Assembly: GCA_947463725.1 (NCBI GenBank)
Contig: CANHRM010000001.1
Location: 48,906-112,905 of the forward strand
Source of the DNA: Actinomycetota bacterium
GTDB lineage: Bacteria > Actinomycetota > Actinomycetes > Nanopelagicales > Nanopelagicaceae
Length of the DNA stretch: 64,000 nucleotides
Direction: 5' to 3'
In this document: piece by piece, positions 1-8,747 of the stretch
Numbering within the stretch: the first letter of the stretch is position 1
Layout of the letters: every line of letters begins with the position of its first letter
Notes under the pieces: generated by a model
What the model was told of the DNA's origin: nothing
The model's database searches: none
Seen by the model: only the letters and a program-made list of their open reading frames with translations
Translations under genes and position numbers: made by a program

Positions 1-21
1 CTATAGATATTTGCAGTCTGC

Positions 22-1632
22 TTAGTTGACTCTCTTCAAATCTGCCCATCGTGGTGCATTGTCAGAGCGCCATACCCATCCCTGAATTTGCTTACTCATG
101 GCGAAATGAGCACCAGTGCGCCATAAATACGCCCATGGAGCTTCATCTACATGTGTTTGCTGGAGAGTAGCAAGCATTGGACAACGCTTATCAGATAATT
201 TTTGTCCAGAATCATCTGAAATGTTGTTCGCACCGTCAACACCCGCAGTGAAAGTAGGATTGTTATATCCACCTCTGTTTGCAGCTCCGGTAGGAATCGA
301 AGTTAGACCTAAGCTATAGCCAGCATCTGGAATTTGAGTTTGTTCAAATAGCACGAAGAATGGCATATCTCTTGTGGTGACTGCACTACGTGAGATGATA
401 GAAGCATTTGTAATCTTCTCAAGTTCAACAGTGATATTTGCTTTCTTAAGTTCTTGTTGTACCTGAAGAGCTACTTCCGGATCCCAAATGCTGTACTCAG
501 AATAAAGCAACTTAACTGAAACTCCATCAGGATAACCTGCGGCAGCTAGAAGTGACTTTGCTTTCGCATAATCAACTTTGTAGCTTGTTGTCTTTATCGA
601 ACATTCGAAACCGGAAGGAACTGGTCCTACCATTTCCTGTCCATAACCCTTGAAGACCGCCTTACCAATAACGGCTTTATCAATCGCATAGTTAATTGCC
701 TGACGAACTCTTACATCGTCAAAAGGCTTGAACTTAGGGTTCATAACTAAGCGAACCTGCAGATTTCCATCAGTTGATCTGACGACAGTCTTAGGGTTTG
801 AATTGACTCTAGAAATTTGATCGAAAGTCAGACCTTCAGCCCAATCAACATCTCCGCTACTTAACAGTTGTGCACGGTTTGATGCTTCAGGGACCGAGCG
901 ATAAATCACTTTGGTGAAGTAAGGCGCAGCACGGTAGTAATTTGGATTAGTTTTCAGGATTACCTGTGTGCCCGCCTGGTAAGTATCAATCATGTATGGA
1001 CCGAATCCAGCTGCGTTGGACTTCAACCAAATCAAGCCCCAAGGATCTGCGGCAGTAGCAACTTTCTTCATCTGCACTGAGTCATAAATCGCAGGAGTAT
1101 TAAGAGCTAAAACCTGGATAAAGAACGCATTTGGCTTATCCAGAGTGAACTCAATTTTATACTTGCTGATAACTTTCAACTCTTTTACGTTTGAAATATT
1201 TCGCAAGAAGTTTCCAGTACGACCCTGTGCGATGGACTTATCCCAGCTCCATTTAACATCTGCGGCAGAGAATACGTTTCCAAAGTTACTCTTGATACCA
1301 CTTCGTAAATTGAAAACATACTTTGTGCCAGTTGAATTCTTTGTCCAGCTTGTAGCTAGGCGAGCACCAATCTTTGTTACATCAATAGATCTAGCACCAG
1401 TGCTATTTGGGCGACCATAGCCAAATTCAACTAATGGCTCGAATAATTGAGGAATAATTTGCTGACCGCCTGGTGTCAAAATATCACTGTCGAAGGCCAG
1501 TGGAATATCTTGAGCTGCAATCGTGAGAACAGTGTCATTGTCGGCAGATTGACTTGGCACGCTTCCGACAGTTGAAAAAATAACTGCTAACGGAAGTATA
1601 AATAATAATTTATTAAGAAGTCTCTTGTTCAT
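22..1632 (-). CDS. ABC transporter substrate-binding protein, family 5 (peptide/nickel type), orphan
   Basis: Extracellular solute-binding protein of the DppA/OppA class (SBP_bac_5), which delivers peptides or other small organic solutes to an ABC importer. Residues 1-30 form a Sec signal peptide (basic start, hydrophobic core, cleavage near SQSA-DN); there is no lipobox Cys. The body carries the usual family blocks, such as the FRSVPEASNRAQLLSSGDVDWA region and the DDVRVRQAINYAIDK motif near residues 300-320. The 536-aa length is normal. The ATG is set by a strong AAGGAGAT ribosome site. No permease or ATPase lies beside it, so it may feed the Dpp-type importer at 18.6-22.2 kb or one outside the window. 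The ligand is unknown. Confidence 0.9.
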   Translation of the reverse strand: MNKRLLNKLLFILPLAVIFSTVGSVPSQSADNDTVLTIAAQDIPLAFDSDILTPGGQQIIPQLFEPLVEFGYGRPNSTGARSIDVTKIGARLATSWTKNSTGTKYVFNLRSGIKSNFGNVFSAADVKWSWDKSIAQGRTGNFLRNISNVKELKVISKYKIEFTLDKPNAFFIQVLALNTPAIYDSVQMKKVATAADPWGLIWLKSNAAGFGPYMIDTYQAGTQVILKTNPNYYRAAPYFTKVIYRSVPEASNRAQLLSSGDVDWAEGLTFDQISRVNSNPKTVVRSTDGNLQVRLVMNPKFKPFDDVRVRQAINYAIDKAVIGKAVFKGYGQEMVGPVPSGFECSIKTTSYKVDYAKAKSLLAAAGYPDGVSVKLLYSEYSIWDPEVALQVQQELKKANITVELEKITNASIISRSAVTTRDMPFFVLFEQTQIPDAGYSLGLTSIPTGAANRGGYNNPTFTAGVDGANNISDDSGQKLSDKRCPMLATLQQTHVDEAPWAYLWRTGAHFAMSKQIQGWVWRSDNAPRWADLKRVN

Positions 1633-1732
1633 TTATCAATCTCCTTTTTATTATCCGGTAAGACTTTAGGATAGTTTTAATTGACATTCAGTAGTTAAAG
1701 TATGCGCAATAAATACGCGTGTCGATAGTTAT

Positions 1733-1749
1733 GTTCCTCAGAGTGGAAA
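1733..1749 (-). promoter_or_regulatory. weak relative of the 17-bp palindromic operator
   Basis: On the minus strand this reads TTTCCACTCTGAGGAAC and matches 11 of 17 positions of the palindrome at 3862. It lies about 100 nt upstream of the binding-protein gene that starts at 1632. The half-sites TTTCC/GGAA(A/C) fit the pattern, but the match is too loose to call alone. Confidence 0.25.
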
Positions 1750-1769
1750 GGAAGTTTTATAACAACTTG

Positions 1770-2594
1770 TTAACTTTCTAAGTCCTCCCGGACCCAATCC
1801 ATGAATATTCCAGGCTTGGTTTTAAACGGATCCGTTGGACCTTGTGACATAAATGTGTCGTGACTTGATCGCAAAAGATTAACTCGTTCCAAATCGACAT
1901 CTCTGAGGTGCACGCCTTCATCAACTGTACTTAGCAGTATTTCTTCAGGAGAACAGATCATCGAAAGGCCACCAGCACCTGTCGAATTGGTTGTCACAAC
2001 AGTTATACATAAATTTTCAATGGCTCTTGCCCATGTCATCGTTTTCCAGGTCGAGATCAAGGGAGATTCGTCTGAAGTTAGCCCAGTTGGATAAATGATA
2101 ATTGATGCACCTTTGCGAGCTAATGTTGTCGCAAGCAGTGGCGCATAGATTTCACTACAAATCAAAATACCTATGCTGCCAAACTTGGTTTCGAAAATAG
2201 GTAGCTTGTTATCTCTCTCCCATTGATATTCCCATTTGCCGCCATTCTTGTATAGCCAAGGATCAAGATTTGGTGTTGTTCGGCGGTATCTGCCAACTTC
2301 TTCACCTAAATCATTTATCAATACACTGGTGTTATAAAATTTCTCACTTTCAAAAACTGGTTCAAGAATGCTGGCAATTAAATGCACTTTATATTTTCTA
2401 GCTAAAAGTTGGAAGTTAGCCAATAAACTGAGATTAGCGGGCGGTTGCCAATTATCTGGGTATGACTCAGGGAAAACTACTAAGTCAGCTCCTAATTTAC
2501 TTGCCTCTTCTAGGTATCCAACAAAGTTTTCATAATTTATAGATTCGCTACCATCTCCAAAGTGAGTACGCGGGACGACTGTAGCAATTTTCAT
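1770..2594 (-). CDS. carbon-nitrogen hydrolase (nitrilase superfamily) with Arg at the catalytic Lys position
   Basis: Nitrilase-superfamily alpha-beta-beta-alpha fold protein of 274 aa, the normal length for amidase/carbamoylase branches. The expected general base Glu is seen at E43 (VVFPESYP) and the nucleophile Cys at C146 (GILICSEIY). The third member, usually Lys in a YRK-x-HL motif, falls at R105 in GRYRRTTPN. Lys is close to invariant in active members, so the protein may have altered chemistry or be inactive. It starts 2 nt after the stop of the alpha/beta hydrolase gene at 2597-3763 and is almost surely co-transcribed with it. Amide or nitrile hydrolysis is a family-level guess; the substrate is unknown. 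Confidence 0.82.
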   Translation of the reverse strand: MKIATVVPRTHFGDGSESINYENFVGYLEEASKLGADLVVFPESYPDNWQPPANLSLLANFQLLARKYKVHLIASILEPVFESEKFYNTSVLINDLGEEVGRYRRTTPNLDPWLYKNGGKWEYQWERDNKLPIFETKFGSIGILICSEIYAPLLATTLARKGASIIIYPTGLTSDESPLISTWKTMTWARAIENLCITVVTTNSTGAGGLSMICSPEEILLSTVDEGVHLRDVDLERVNLLRSSHDTFMSQGPTDPFKTKPGIFMDWVREDLES

Positions 2595-2596
2595 TA

Positions 2597-3763
2597 TTAG
2601 CTTCTTTTCTTCTTCAATTGCACACCTTTAAGATTGCTGAAATCTCCTTGAAAACATTCTTCAATTTGATCAAGGGTAGTCATGAGTGACTCACTGACAA
2701 CTTTGCCCAGTACATGCCCTTCGTCTTCGAATAAATTAATAGAATAATTAGAATCTAGGTGCTTTTGCAGATCTGAAATTTGATTTTTAGGGAACAAATC
2801 ATCGTATTCTCCGACTGTAAATATAAGTGGAACTCGTACTTTATCCTTTTGAGATTCAAGAGCTAGCTCCTTCAAGCTTTTTAGTACTTTATCTGTATCG
2901 CAATTGATCATTTTTGCTAATTTCTTAAGTCTCATACTGGACTGTTCAGCTAAAGTTTCTTCAACTCTAAACAAGAAACCTCCTTCGAATCCTGCCACTA
3001 CAGCTAGCGAGTCAATATTCAAGCCGGCTCTAAACGCATAATTCGCACTTGTCCCGATGCCAAGTATTCCAATTTTCCCAGTGGAGAAATCATGAGAACT
3101 ATCATCTCTAAGCCAACTGATGACTTGGTTCATCAATTCATCGATACTTTTTGCACTCAATTTTGACCCATTTAAAAATGAAAAACCATGTCCTGGTGGA
3201 TCGATTGAGAGTGTTGCAAAATTTCTAAAATCAGTGTGGCTACCTGACAAACTAGGAAAATACTCTTTAGTCATGTCCATCCCGGGCAGAATAATCAGGA
3301 CATTAAGTTTCTCTTTAGGCAATTGAGAAGGCACTCGCAAGATGCCAAAGCATTCGTTTCCTTCAACTTTGAAACTAACTCTTTTGAAAGTTACGTTCTT
3401 ATGTTGTTCTAAGTATGACGTTGCCTTATCAAATTCCGAGTTTATCTTCTCCCATATTTTCGCAGCATCTTCGCTACTTTGAGACAAGGTCCAGCTTCTT
3501 ATAAGTGAGTGGACTAGCCGTTGTCTAAGGATAAAAGTTGTATGAGGTCTATTCTCTTTCTCGGACTCAGAAATTAGAACTTGTAGATTCTCGGAAAGAC
3601 GTGCCCAGGTCGCAGGTATTGCCTTTACGTTAAAAGCATTTCTTTCAACATATTTAACATCAGCATGATTGAAATCAAATTCAAGCAAAGTATCTATGAC
3701 ATCAGGCAATAAAAAATTGGTGCCCAAGTTACGATATGCCGCATCAACCAACCAATTATCCAA
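2597..3763 (-). CDS. alpha/beta-hydrolase fold protein (FrsA/DHPON-hydrolase-like) lacking the nucleophile Ser
   Basis: A helical N-terminal cap (about residues 1-125) precedes an alpha/beta-hydrolase core, as in FrsA-like esterases and 2,6-dihydroxypseudooxynicotine hydrolase. The oxyanion-side LIILPGMD block (156-163), IDPPGHG (187-193), the acid VGEYDDLFP (D321/D322) and the His (EGH, H350) are present. At the nucleophile elbow the usual G-x-S-x-G is replaced by LGIGTSAN, which puts Gly237 where Ser is expected; Ser239 is two residues on. The reading frame is continuous, so this is not a frameshift. The start is TTG, with AGGGG about 8 nt upstream and no early ATG. It leads the operon with the nitrilase-like gene and has the 3862 palindrome in its promoter. 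Confidence 0.78.
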   Translation of the reverse strand: MDNWLVDAAYRNLGTNFLLPDVIDTLLEFDFNHADVKYVERNAFNVKAIPATWARLSENLQVLISESEKENRPHTTFILRQRLVHSLIRSWTLSQSSEDAAKIWEKINSEFDKATSYLEQHKNVTFKRVSFKVEGNECFGILRVPSQLPKEKLNVLIILPGMDMTKEYFPSLSGSHTDFRNFATLSIDPPGHGFSFLNGSKLSAKSIDELMNQVISWLRDDSSHDFSTGKIGILGIGTSANYAFRAGLNIDSLAVVAGFEGGFLFRVEETLAEQSSMRLKKLAKMINCDTDKVLKSLKELALESQKDKVRVPLIFTVGEYDDLFPKNQISDLQKHLDSNYSINLFEDEGHVLGKVVSESLMTTLDQIEECFQGDFSNLKGVQLKKKRS

Positions 3764-3831
3764 AGCTAGACCCCTATCTTGAACGTTTAACTGAATATCA
3801 CTCTATTGCTTTTAAAGTCTGCAAGGAAGTA

Positions 3832-3861
3832 CATATAGACATTCTCTTAGTTTTGGTACAA
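3832..3861 (-). promoter_or_regulatory. putative promoter of the hydrolase/nitrilase operon
   Basis: On the minus strand a -35-like TTGTAC (3856-3861) and a -10-like TATATG (3832-3837) are separated by 18 nt. This would start transcription near 3825 and leave a leader of about 60 nt before the TTG at 3763. The palindrome at 3862-3878 abuts the -35 box, the placement expected for an activator or a class of IclR sites. Read by eye. Confidence 0.4.
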
Positions 3862-3878
3862 GTTTCACTAAGTGAAAC
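3862..3878. promoter_or_regulatory. perfect 17-bp palindromic operator GTTTCACTAAGTGAAAC
   Basis: GTTTCACT-A-AGTGAAAC is a perfect 8-bp inverted repeat around one base. It sits in the divergent intergenic region between the hydrolase gene (minus) and the MFS gene (plus). Close copies occur at 35584 (next to the IclR gene) and 58692 (prpB promoter). I infer that one regulator, most simply the IclR protein at 34.5 kb, binds all three. Confidence 0.7.
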
Positions 3879-3960
3879 AGATTCTACAGATTTTGCTTAA
3901 ACTAAACTAGATTTACCCTCGGCCTACAAGGTCAACTTACTTATTGAGAGAACCCAAGAT

Positions 3961-5139
3961 ATGAAAATGATGCGTAACAGTCAGTTTTCTAACTTGGCAA
4001 TGATTAGCGGGATTGCATTTATTGCCATTTCTCCACTTTATTTTTATGGTGCCCTATCAGTTCAAATTACGGAAGGCTTAGGGTACCGGCCTTCTCTTCA
4101 TGGTCTTGGCGCCACATCCTTTTACCTAGTAGCAGCAATCTTTGCTATTAGCTTAGGAAGAACGACCGATCGATTAGACCCAGTTGTGACCTTAAAAATC
4201 GCAATCATTATGACCATTCTCAGTAGTCTCGGTATAACTTTTTCGAACTCACTGATCATGATTTGTATCTCGCTAGCAATTGGTGGTTTCGGAAATGCGA
4301 TAGCTACGCCAGGTATTGCACAACTGGTGCAAGAAAGAATCGAACTACGTAGACAAGGATTGGCATACGGTTTTAAGCAATCTGCAACTGGATTATCAAC
4401 TTTAATTGGTGGCGCTGCTATCCCATTCGTGGCTTTTGATAATCAATGGCGACATGTATTTGCACTAGGTGCTTTATTTTCGCTGGGGATTCTCTTCAGA
4501 TTAAACGGAATGTCATCGAATAAGATTATGGATATCAAGTTCGGTAGTTCCAAAGATGCAGGTGCTCCCCGAGTGAAAGTAAAGGTCCCTTACTCTCTAG
4601 AAGTAAAGTTGATATCGATGAGCTTTGCTATTGGGGCTGCAGTCGGTGCGGGTCTAATCACTTATTTGCCGCTATCAAATGCTGAAGCAGGATTAAGCCC
4701 AGCTCAATCTTCATTCACTTTGATTCTAGCTAGTTCAAGTTCGCTAATCACAAGATTCGTAGTTCTGCTCTACATGGATAGAACGAAAATAGATTCAATC
4801 CGGATTTGCATCGGCATGATGTTTATTGGTTCATTAGGCTTGTTTGGGCTCTCCACTATGGGAACGGGAATCATTACTTTCTCTTCCATAATTAGTTACG
4901 CATTCGGCTGGGGATGGATAGGACTCATAACATATAAAATGTTGCGAGTTTCTGATGGGAATCTGGGTTCAAATGTTGGCTTAGTACAAGCTGCTGCCGC
5001 TATCGGTTCAATATCAGGTCCGATATTGCTAGGCGCAGCCTATGAAATATCAGGTTTTCAACTGATGTGGCAATTGTCTGCATGCGGATTAATTTTATCT
5101 TTACTTTTTCTAGTTGTTTCGCAATTCAAATCGAAGTGA
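3961..5139 (+). CDS. MFS transporter, 12 TM
   Basis: Major facilitator superfamily permease of 392 aa with about 12 hydrophobic helices. The MFS loop 2-3 signature is seen as LGRTTDRLDPVV (about residues 67-78), and the second half repeats a weaker LLYMDRTKID loop (about 263-272). No signal peptide. It is divergent from the hydrolase/nitrilase operon and shares the palindromic operator with it, so its substrate probably belongs to the same catabolic programme. The class resembles small organic-acid or aromatic-acid carriers, but no substrate-specific motif is visible. The gene is monocistronic; its stop is followed by the convergent amidase. Confidence 0.85.
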   Translation: MKMMRNSQFSNLAMISGIAFIAISPLYFYGALSVQITEGLGYRPSLHGLGATSFYLVAAIFAISLGRTTDRLDPVVTLKIAIIMTILSSLGITFSNSLIMICISLAIGGFGNAIATPGIAQLVQERIELRRQGLAYGFKQSATGLSTLIGGAAIPFVAFDNQWRHVFALGALFSLGILFRLNGMSSNKIMDIKFGSSKDAGAPRVKVKVPYSLEVKLISMSFAIGAAVGAGLITYLPLSNAEAGLSPAQSSFTLILASSSSLITRFVVLLYMDRTKIDSIRICIGMMFIGSLGLFGLSTMGTGIITFSSIISYAFGWGWIGLITYKMLRVSDGNLGSNVGLVQAAAAIGSISGPILLGAAYEISGFQLMWQLSACGLILSLLFLVVSQFKSK

Positions 5140-5164
5140 TGCGGAAATTAGTACTTAAAAACTG

Positions 5165-6574
5165 CTAATTGGAATTAAAGAAAGTTGGTTGTAACACGCC
5201 TAAGCCAAGTGCGTTTTCGATCATTGCCATCGCGGCAACAAGTTTTATCTCATCATTGGCACGTGCTACTACTCCTAAGCCAACTGGTAAGCCTTCAGTT
5301 ATTCCCATAGGTATACAGCCGATCGGATACCCGGCGATAGCTGGCGCCATGGTGATCCAACTATTGTTTCCATAGTCATCGCCTTTGCCTAAGGTGCTTT
5401 CCCATGCTGGCGAATATGTAGCGCCGATTAATACATCTACATCTTGAAGTGCGCTATCTAAAGTCTGCGTTGCCCATTGCAAATTACGAGAACGCTTTCG
5501 GTTATACGCACGACCTCGACCACCTAATTCGAGAGCGGCATCAAATAGCTCTTGTCCAAAATATTTCATCTCAGTTTCGGGGTTAGCTAAGTTGAACTTA
5601 ACTACTTCAGCTAATGAAACTATTCCACCGTCGGTGCGGCCAGGTAGATAAGCCCCCAAATCATCAACTAATTCATGCAATAAACATTCATACTCATCAT
5701 TGCTTATTGATTCAGCTGGTGCTGAGACTTGAATTTCCACAAGCGTCGCATTCGATTTAGCCAGAGCGCTAATTGCTGCTTCAAATAATTGATCGGTACC
5801 TGAATCGCCAGATAGCCACGATTTAACTACGCCGATCCGAAGTGGTTGAGTTGAATTTGCTGCACTCACTAAATCTGGAATTCCGGAAATAACTTCGAGC
5901 AAAAGCGCTGCATCTGCAACGCTGCGCGCCATTGAGCCGGGCGAATCTTGAGCATCGCTAATGGGAATAACACCAACTCGCGACACGGCACCAACCGTTG
6001 GTTTGATACCAACGCACCCGTTAAGGGAGGCAGGACAAATAATCGAACCATCTGTTTCGGTGCCTACTGCAAGTGAAACTAATCCGCCTGCAATTGCTGA
6101 ACCAGAACCTGATGAAGATCCGCCAGCACTATGTTTATGTATCCAAGGGTTAGCTGTTAACCCGCCTACCGCAGACCAACCACTGGTTGATTTAGTAGAC
6201 CTGATATTTGCCCACTCTGACAAATTCGTGGCACCAATAATGTTGGCACCAGCGGCACGCAATCGAGTGACTAGTTCAGAATCTTGCTTAACTGGGTAAT
6301 TTTCTAGCGCTTTAGATCCAGCCGTACCTGGCAAACCAATCGCCTCGATATTGTCCTTAATAAATATTGGCAAACCTGCAAGTGGCAAACCTTTATCAAT
6401 TGTTAGCGCATCACTTAGGGCGCTCTTAGAAACTGCGAGCACGCTATTTAACTGATAACCAGACTGATCAACACTTTGGATGCGCTCGAGCGCTTCGGTA
6501 GCTAATTGCGCAGCCGTAGTCTTGCCACTTCTTACTGCGACAATGGTTTCGTGGGCCGAAAGGAATGAACTCAT
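5165..6574 (-). CDS. amidase signature family protein
   Basis: Amidase-signature hydrolase (GatA/AtzF-like fold), which hydrolyses linear amides through a Ser-cisSer-Lys triad. All three are visible: K73 (PIFIKDN), cis-Ser S154 in GGSSSGSG, and nucleophile S177 in TETDGSI. The 469-aa length is typical. No gatB/gatC lies near, so this is a catabolic amidase and not the tRNA amidotransferase. It is monocistronic, minus strand, with a short divergent gap to the small membrane-protein gene at 6628. It fits the amide and ring-nitrogen theme of the window (hydantoinase, isochorismatase-type hydrolases); the substrate is unknown. Confidence 0.92.
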   Translation of the reverse strand: MSSFLSAHETIVAVRSGKTTAAQLATEALERIQSVDQSGYQLNSVLAVSKSALSDALTIDKGLPLAGLPIFIKDNIEAIGLPGTAGSKALENYPVKQDSELVTRLRAAGANIIGATNLSEWANIRSTKSTSGWSAVGGLTANPWIHKHSAGGSSSGSGSAIAGGLVSLAVGTETDGSIICPASLNGCVGIKPTVGAVSRVGVIPISDAQDSPGSMARSVADAALLLEVISGIPDLVSAANSTQPLRIGVVKSWLSGDSGTDQLFEAAISALAKSNATLVEIQVSAPAESISNDEYECLLHELVDDLGAYLPGRTDGGIVSLAEVVKFNLANPETEMKYFGQELFDAALELGGRGRAYNRKRSRNLQWATQTLDSALQDVDVLIGATYSPAWESTLGKGDDYGNNSWITMAPAIAGYPIGCIPMGITEGLPVGLGVVARANDEIKLVAAMAMIENALGLGVLQPTFFNSN

Positions 6575-6627
6575 CTGCGCAGATTACTCGTACTGCAGAA
6601 AATTATCAGTTCTAATACCCTTTCGGG

Positions 6628-6957
6628 ATGTTGGGTGGTATCAATAATGGACTTTTCCTATCCTCCTTTGGGGGCTTTTTTGCTTTGGCCATAATCGCTT
6701 TAATTTTGAAATGGGCTTTTGGCAATCGCATCAAGGACAAAAAATTTGTTGCTACACCTGACCAGGCGGGCAAGATGGATCAATACGGGTTATTGGTGGC
6801 GCTGCCTACCCCAAAAAATTACATCGAAGCAGAAATGCTAAAGCAGAAACTTCTTGCTGCCGATATTCGAGTCAATTTGACCCAAACTTTCGATGGTCCA
6901 GCGCTTATGGTCTTTGAAAATGATTTTAAGATTGCGCAGGCAGTACTAAAAAGTTAA
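6628..6957 (+). CDS. small membrane protein with DUF2007-like C-terminal domain
   Basis: A 109-aa protein with one N-terminal membrane helix (residues 9-30) followed by a soluble domain that begins near GLLVALPTPKNYIEAEMLKQKL. That block resembles the DUF2007 putative signal-transducing domain (alternate strands, the YIEAEMLKQKLLAADI helix, then a DGPALMV strand). The function of the family is not established. The 3' end overlaps the convergent nuclease gene by 12 nt. No Shine-Dalgarno is visible before the ATG; TCTAAT lies about 12 nt upstream, so a short or absent leader is possible. Confidence 0.65.
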   Translation: MLGGINNGLFLSSFGGFFALAIIALILKWAFGNRIKDKKFVATPDQAGKMDQYGLLVALPTPKNYIEAEMLKQKLLAADIRVNLTQTFDGPALMVFENDFKIAQAVLKS

Positions 6958-8673
6958 TTTGCGTAGATAATCTCGAACTGCAAAAGTAGCTCGAACATCA
7001 TCTAAGTTATAAGAAAATAACCAATCGATTGATTCTTTTTGTTCAGCTGGTGACTTACTTGGGTCAACCGCTTCTTTGAACTTCAAGAGCGATAGCGCGC
7101 CACCTGGATCTTGTACCTGCCAATTGAAGCCAGCTTTTGGTGCCAACTTCTTAATTCCATAACCAGTTGTACCTAGCGCTACTTGTTTTGAATAATCCAA
7201 AAGATCTTCGAAATAGTCTTCGGTGAAGTCTTCAACTTCCTCGAGAGTTGGTACACCTGCTTTACCTTCATGATTACGAGCGAAATTACGCCACCAAGTC
7301 TTTTCATGACTGCTGTAATGAAAAATACCGATTGATTTTCCAGCTGCTTCAGCTTGCGCCACTTGATCCTTAAGGAAATTCCACATCTTTAGAAGTAATT
7401 GGTATTCACCATCTTCAGTATTCGAGTAATCTGAAAATGAATCGAATTTCGCGCTATGCCAATCTCGATCAACTGTGCGATCGTGGATTCCGAAACCATA
7501 TAAATAGACTCGATCTTTACCTTCAATCTCGGTTAAGCCATTGTCTTGAAAAGCTGAAAGGCTATTTTCTAGGTCAATATCGATTTCAATATCAAACTCA
7601 GGAATTAAGAAATCCTTATCTGGGTCAAGCAAAATTGCTTTTCCGGATACCCATGCTTGAGCTTGGACTTGTAGTTTTTCAGCTGGTTTCGGCAAACCTG
7701 CAACGGCAGCCAAGTCACGAATGCTCGTTATCTCTGGGAAATACTTCGCTTGAGCTTTCTTCGTGACACCTGCCAATAAAGTTACATGCCCTGCGCCACC
7801 ATCGTGGCTCTTAAGTTCACGTTCACAAATAATCTGAAATGTGCAGGCAGCGCAACCGAATTTGGCATTGCTTTCGAGAGCAGAGAATGCAGCTGGCGGT
7901 AGTGATGGATCTTTTTGACGAGCTTGGGCAGCTGCAACTACTTTTTTGGCCACATCGAAAGCTTCTAAATAATCTGTGTTGGCATCGCCATCTTTTCCAC
8001 CGAGACCTAGTGCGGTTTCAGAAAGTCTCGCCCAAACTATGGTCTCGATATCGCGACCGATTACTCCGACAAAGCCTTCATCATTTGCTATTCCTAAAAT
8101 GCGAAGATGTTCGTGATAGTGCGCGAGCTGAGCTGCATCTTCTAAATCAAGGCGCGCAACCGTTTCGATACCTTCGGTTGGTAGAAATGAATCCCACGGA
8201 GCTAAGTAAAGTTTGCTGGATTTATTATCGTTGATTGGATCATGACTCTTAATATCAACCGGTGCCCAGCGCGGTTTACCATCTAAACCTTCGCCTACTC
8301 GAATTAGTAAATCGGGGCGACTTACACGATCAGGATCATTGGCAGTTGCTCTGCCAGTTAGTTCGGCAATTTTCTCTTCGCAAACAGAACTTATCCAGGC
8401 GCCAATAATAATTTGCGCAGTTGATTTGATTAAAGCTTCAGCCGTAGTGAGCTCTTTTTCAATTTCGCCTTGATCTTTGTTAATTACCAAAATATCTAAG
8501 TTCTTGGTCAGCAAATTCTCAATAGTCCGCACTTCATGAATATCGCCTTGGCGCTTAAGCTCGCGCATCATCTCTGATTCAGGTGCGCGTTCGGTTAAAT
8601 CAAAACAGGCAGGCGCAAATGATTTATGTAAGTACTCATGGCACTGAAGTGCAGCGCGGGCATCTAATCTCAT
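6946..8673 (-). CDS. TM0106-family RecB-like nuclease with C-terminal RNase H-like domain
   Basis: Large cytoplasmic protein of the TM0106 family: an N-terminal RecB/Cas4-type PD-(D/E)xK nuclease domain (metal residues D121 in RPDLLIRV and D140-x-K142 in PVDIKSH), a Cys cluster (FGCAACTFQIICE, about 275-287) that may bind Fe-S or Zn, a helix-hairpin-like segment (ITSIRDLAAVAGLP), and a C-terminal RNase H-like exonuclease region (DIEIDIDLENSL, YLYGFGIHD). The family role is unproven but is thought to lie in DNA repair or processing. I chose the ATG at 8673; the longer frame would need a TTG at 8703. The 3' end overlaps the convergent small membrane-protein gene. Ordinary chromosomal gene in actinobacteria. 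Confidence 0.85.
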   Translation of the reverse strand: MRLDARAALQCHEYLHKSFAPACFDLTERAPESEMMRELKRQGDIHEVRTIENLLTKNLDILVINKDQGEIEKELTTAEALIKSTAQIIIGAWISSVCEEKIAELTGRATANDPDRVSRPDLLIRVGEGLDGKPRWAPVDIKSHDPINDNKSSKLYLAPWDSFLPTEGIETVARLDLEDAAQLAHYHEHLRILGIANDEGFVGVIGRDIETIVWARLSETALGLGGKDGDANTDYLEAFDVAKKVVAAAQARQKDPSLPPAAFSALESNAKFGCAACTFQIICERELKSHDGGAGHVTLLAGVTKKAQAKYFPEITSIRDLAAVAGLPKPAEKLQVQAQAWVSGKAILLDPDKDFLIPEFDIEIDIDLENSLSAFQDNGLTEIEGKDRVYLYGFGIHDRTVDRDWHSAKFDSFSDYSNTEDGEYQLLLKMWNFLKDQVAQAEAAGKSIGIFHYSSHEKTWWRNFARNHEGKAGVPTLEEVEDFTEDYFEDLLDYSKQVALGTTGYGIKKLAPKAGFNWQVQDPGGALSLLKFKEAVDPSKSPAEQKESIDWLFSYNLDDVRATFAVRDYLRKLTF

Positions 8674-8747
8674 TGCCCCGATCTTACGGCCGACTACGGA
8701 CAAATATGGGAATAATCAGGGATCAGAGAGTCAAGCGGCAGAATGAA

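Noticed and set aside
3025-3065. Frameshift or sequencing error as the cause of the missing nucleophile Ser
   Set aside because: The frame is open and family-like on both sides of the elbow, so a simple indel does not explain Gly237.
5961-6299. 112-aa plus-strand frame opposite the amidase gene
   Set aside because: Mirror frame of a well-supported amidase; no ribosome site, no domain, composition unlike a protein.
7839-8234. 131-aa plus-strand frame opposite the TM0106-type nuclease gene
   Set aside because: Antisense shadow rich in Arg/His/Leu; the minus-strand gene carries clear nuclease motifs.
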